Origin: Thermogutta sp039793925
Lineage (GTDB): Bacteria; Planctomycetota; Planctomycetia; Pirellulales; Thermoguttaceae
Assembly (NCBI RefSeq): GCF_039793925.1
Contig: NZ_JBAMME010000133.1
Location: 1 to 55,549, forward strand
Direction: 5' to 3'
Length of the DNA stretch: 55,549 bases
The notes beneath the pieces were generated by a model that did not search any database, was not told the origin of the DNA, and saw nothing but the letters and a program-made list of their open reading frames with translations. Position numbers and translations under genes: made by a program. Of the stretch, positions 53,177 to 55,549 are shown piece by piece. Position 1 is the first letter of the stretch. Each line of letters begins with the position of its first letter.

Positions 53177-54349
53177 ATGAGTAAAGTCAAAACCAAACAA
53201 CCGTGTGACAAAAGAGGGGGCTTTGTTCCCATAGATCGCGAATTGGCGAACGGTTTCACTCTCGTGGAACTATTAGTCGTTATTGCCATAATCGGCATTT
53301 TGATCGCACTACTGCTCCCCGCCGTGCAGGCAGCGCGGGAGGCTGCAAGACGTAGCCAGTGCACGAACAATTTGAAGCAACTTGGACTCGGCCTTCACAA
53401 TTATCACGACGTAAACGGAACCCTGGTTTACCGCGCGGGAGGGACTAACTCAGGCTATGGTGGTCTTCCTTGGGGTTGGGCAGCTAACTGGGAACAACGG
53501 TCCGGGTTCGTCTCCTTGCTTCCCTATATCGAGCAAAAGGCGATGTACGACCAGATTCGCGCTGGAGACCCAACCGGGGCCACAAACGGTGGACAACCCG
53601 TAGCCCCTGAGGGGGGTTGGCCGCACTGGGGCTGGAGTGTGTGGAATAACTCACCCGATGTTCTGCTTTGCCCGTCCAACGATGGGATTCCCGACAAGAA
53701 TGGCCGGCATACGGCTTACGCTTTTTGCGTGGGGGACCAAGTACAAAACGCAAACAATTCGACGGACGTTCGCGGACTATTTTGCAGAAACACGACTTAT
53801 CGCTTTTCCGACATTATCGACGGAACAAGTAACACGATCGCGATGAGCGAACAAATCGTGCAAGATAGAGGTGGTGTCGGTGATATGGGATCCGATTACA
53901 CCACGCAGCGCAATGGCGAAGTTGAGCATGTTAAGGCAATCACAACAGCGGTTGGGGGGCTCGCAGCATCCCCCATCAACTGCCTCGCGACAACCGATGG
54001 CAAGTACTATCTGGCGGGACGGCCCGTCAACAGCCGCCGCGGAGTGAAATGGACATTCGGTCTGTCCATTTATGTGGGCTTTAACACTGTACTGCCTCCT
54101 AACAGCCCCAGTTGTGCTGAGACTCAAAATAGCTGGGGCTGGGACAACAATGTCGTGTTACCCCCGAGCAGCCGGCATCCCGGGGGCGTGAACTGTTTGT
54201 TTGCGGATGGATCAGTGAGGTTCATTTCGCAGACGATTGATACGGGTAATTTGGCAGCATTCCAGCCGATGCAAGGGCAGAGCGTTTACGGTGTGTGGGG
54301 AGCACTTGGATCTCGCGCAGGTGGTGAAAGTGTTTCTGCGGGCTTTTAA
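53177..54349 (+). CDS. DUF1559 prepilin-like protein
   Basis: The product is about 390 residues from ATG 53177, with GGAGGTGGAG upstream. The N-terminus has a type IV prepilin-like motif G/FTLVELLVVIAIIGILIALLLP followed by AREAARRSQCTNNLKQLGL. The rest is the DUF1559 domain, rich in Gly, Asn and aromatic residues. The C-terminal HPGGVNCLFADGSVRFIS is the family signature. These proteins are hugely expanded in Planctomycetes, probably exported and assembled at the surface; their exact role is unknown. Codon usage is visibly less GC-rich than in dnaE next door. The lipoprotein gene follows 323 bases later. Confidence 0.93.
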   Translation: MSKVKTKQPCDKRGGFVPIDRELANGFTLVELLVVIAIIGILIALLLPAVQAAREAARRSQCTNNLKQLGLGLHNYHDVNGTLVYRAGGTNSGYGGLPWGWAANWEQRSGFVSLLPYIEQKAMYDQIRAGDPTGATNGGQPVAPEGGWPHWGWSVWNNSPDVLLCPSNDGIPDKNGRHTAYAFCVGDQVQNANNSTDVRGLFCRNTTYRFSDIIDGTSNTIAMSEQIVQDRGGVGDMGSDYTTQRNGEVEHVKAITTAVGGLAASPINCLATTDGKYYLAGRPVNSRRGVKWTFGLSIYVGFNTVLPPNSPSCAETQNSWGWDNNVVLPPSSRHPGGVNCLFADGSVRFISQTIDTGNLAAFQPMQGQSVYGVWGALGSRAGGESVSAGF

Positions 54350-54672
54350 TGCTCCTAGAGCGTCTGTGACCAACCGCCGGTGCCTATTTGATTTCCCCTT
54401 GAATCAAGCCGGTTCACATACCTTTTTTTCATGCGGGGGAAATGGGAACTTCACGCCAAGCACGCTGAACATCTGTCCTGCGGGAGCTGACACGCACCCC
54501 ACGGGTTATTTTAGTGGATTGATTGAGACGGTAGGCCTTCGGATGGCTTCCGTCTTGCAGTGCGCACAATCGAGATGGCATAACAAATGAGCGAAGAAGA
54601 TGCCAGCGGCAGGCGTTAGTCGGAGATGCATCGCTGTTAGCAGCCAAATGATGGATTTTCGGGAGGCATGCC
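54350..54672. other. Gap between the DUF1559 and lipoprotein genes
   Basis: 323 bases. A bulged hairpin with a UUCG-type loop, GACGG...TTCG...CCGTC (54527-54554), could end the first transcript or be processed. No gene was recognised. Confidence 0.35.
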
Positions 54673-55278
54673 ATGCGAACTGACGCGCGTTTTAGAAGTT
54701 CCGCGACAACAACTCCGAGGCATTGCCCACAAGTGCGTTTTCTGTCGCAACTCGTCGTCGCGACCAACCGTATTATTCGGACATCCTTGGTGTGCCTACT
54801 GGTCTTTTTCTCCGCCGGTGTGGCGATGACGGGGTGCTCGAATCAACCATCGAAACCGAAAACCTACCCAGTGACAGGAACGGTCACGTTCAACGGCAAA
54901 CCCGTGGAGGGTGCTACAGTCACTTTCGTGCCTAAGGATCCTAACGCCGGGGATCCAAAACCCCGGGCGGCCACAGCCATTACTGACGCGAATGGCCGAT
55001 ATACAATCGGCACGTTTGCAACGGGCGATGGAGCAATCCCCGGAGAATATTTAGTCAAAGTGACCAAGTATCGGGTTCCAAGTCAGCAGCAACAGGCTGC
55101 AAGGGAGGACCCCGAAAGTGAAATGCAGGCTTACTTACAGTATCAGCAAGCGCCACAGCAAGCGAAAACGGGACCCCAAAATGAACTTCCGGCTAAGTAT
55201 GAAAATGAGAAGACGTCCGGGTTATTCATAACTGTTCAGCCAGGCGAGAACACCTTCAACATCGATCTTAAACCGTAG
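54673..55278 (+). CDS. Lipoprotein with carboxypeptidase-regulatory-like domain
   Basis: The 201-residue protein has a long N-region, a hydrophobic segment and a lipobox VAMTGC with Cys55 as the lipidation site. The mature part starts with YPVTGTVTFNGKPVEGATVTF and continues ITDANGRYTIGTF, a transthyretin-like carboxypeptidase-regulatory beta-sandwich. A Gln-rich stretch follows and the chain ends near NTFNIDLKP. GGGAGG precedes the ATG. Such small lipoproteins commonly sit next to DUF1559 genes in Planctomycetes; function is unknown. Confidence 0.85.
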   Translation: MRTDARFRSSATTTPRHCPQVRFLSQLVVATNRIIRTSLVCLLVFFSAGVAMTGCSNQPSKPKTYPVTGTVTFNGKPVEGATVTFVPKDPNAGDPKPRAATAITDANGRYTIGTFATGDGAIPGEYLVKVTKYRVPSQQQQAAREDPESEMQAYLQYQQAPQQAKTGPQNELPAKYENEKTSGLFITVQPGENTFNIDLKP

Positions 55279-55494
55279 GAAGGGGCAAATCCCGCTGGTC
55301 GATTTCGGGCCTTAACGTCAAATGTCGCGGCTAAATATCAAAGCTGCGGCATGCGGTGACGTAAGGATTGGCTTGTACACTCGCTCTTCAATTTCAATTT
55401 GATTAAAGACAAAAGCTGTTCAAAGGGACCATCGGCGAGCAACCCGTGCCACCGTCACAGTCGACGCACGGCCGCTTTGCAGAGCCGCAGTCGC
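55279..55494. other. Non-coding stretch before the right repeat
   Basis: About 215 bases of mixed composition after the lipoprotein gene. I see no gene, hairpin or RNA. Confidence 0.35.
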
Positions 55495-55549
55495 TTCACT
55501 CCACTTCTGTGTGGAGGTCCACCGGCATGGCGAGAATCTTCTGCCGCAG
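55495..55549. repeat. 55-bp direct repeat, right copy (cut by the window edge)
   Basis: Identical to 52599-52653. The match may continue past the window end, so 55 bases is a minimum length. Confidence 0.9.
55496..55549 (-). CDS. Possible 3' end of a gene running out of the window
   Basis: On the minus strand the frame reads LRQKILAMPVDLHTEVE followed by TGA (55496-55498). Only 17 codons are visible. The residues look natural for a helix and loop near a C-terminus, and a broken copy lies at 52599-52660. The family is not recognised. Confidence 0.3.
   Translation of the reverse strand: MRQKILAMPVDLHTEVE

Noticed and set aside
1..55549. tRNA, rRNA, transposase, integrase or cas genes
   Set aside because: Intergenic regions were read for cloverleaf-like ends and for known motifs; none was found.

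Overview
The window looks like a chromosomal segment of a Planctomycetota bacterium, probably Pirellulales and possibly a Thermogutta-like relative (genus is a guess). The evidence is lineage-typical content: a DUF1559 prepilin-like protein with the FTLVELLVVIAI start and a C-terminal FADGSVRF motif, a YTV-repeat secreted protein, a PVC-type small basic protein, a spd-type elongation factor G, an S1 protein with a long disordered N-terminus, a tandem-fused double UvrA, Tat-exported sugar isomerase-like and DUF362 proteins, and sulfatase-free polysaccharide genes (GH29, GH28-like). Coding GC is high and genes lie on both strands in short operons. No rRNA, tRNA, transposase or cas gene was recognised.

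Layout. 1-0.6 kb: non-coding edge with two CRISPR-repeat-like units and a perfect hairpin. 0.6-5.0 kb (minus): S1 protein, lipA, lpxB in one run. 5.6-7.1 kb: YTV-repeat protein. 7.2-15.1 kb (minus): a 2373-residue double UvrA with an unassigned C-terminal extension, then a CBM9-like protein. 15.5-22.6 kb: comEC, mnmA, a GH29 fucosidase and a sugar phosphate isomerase-like protein. 23.5-33.1 kb: two primary-type sigma-70 factors bracketing an AAA-type ATPase, ilvE, an alpha/beta hydrolase and thiI. 33.4-36.4 kb: hemY/cgoX and a GH28-like beta-helix protein. 36.4-38.4 kb: a RiPP-maturation-type B12 radical SAM enzyme beside a 10-N assembly gap. 39.0-41.5 kb: DUF362 protein translationally coupled to a NapH-NapG-like fusion ferredoxin. 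41.9-48.6 kb: EF-G, then on minus glgC, a HEAT-repeat secreted protein, the small basic protein and larA. 48.9-52.5 kb: dnaE. 52.6-55.5 kb: a lower-GC DUF1559 plus lipoprotein cassette bracketed by a perfect 55-bp direct repeat.

Functional themes: translation and its control (S1, EF-G, two tRNA thiolases MnmA and ThiI, two sigma factors), DNA repair and replication (UvrA fusion, DnaE, ComEC), envelope and cofactors (LpxB, LipA, HemY), glycogen and secreted polysaccharide breakdown.

The most notable signals are: (1) the single-chain UvrA dimer with four intact ATPase sites and a duplicated C-terminal domain; (2) a family of intergenic hairpin repeats whose stems co-vary; (3) an orphan RiPP C-methyltransferase-type enzyme at the gap; (4) the 55-bp repeat whose right copy looks like the 3' end of a gene running out of the window; (5) a perfect palindrome over the larA ribosome-binding site.
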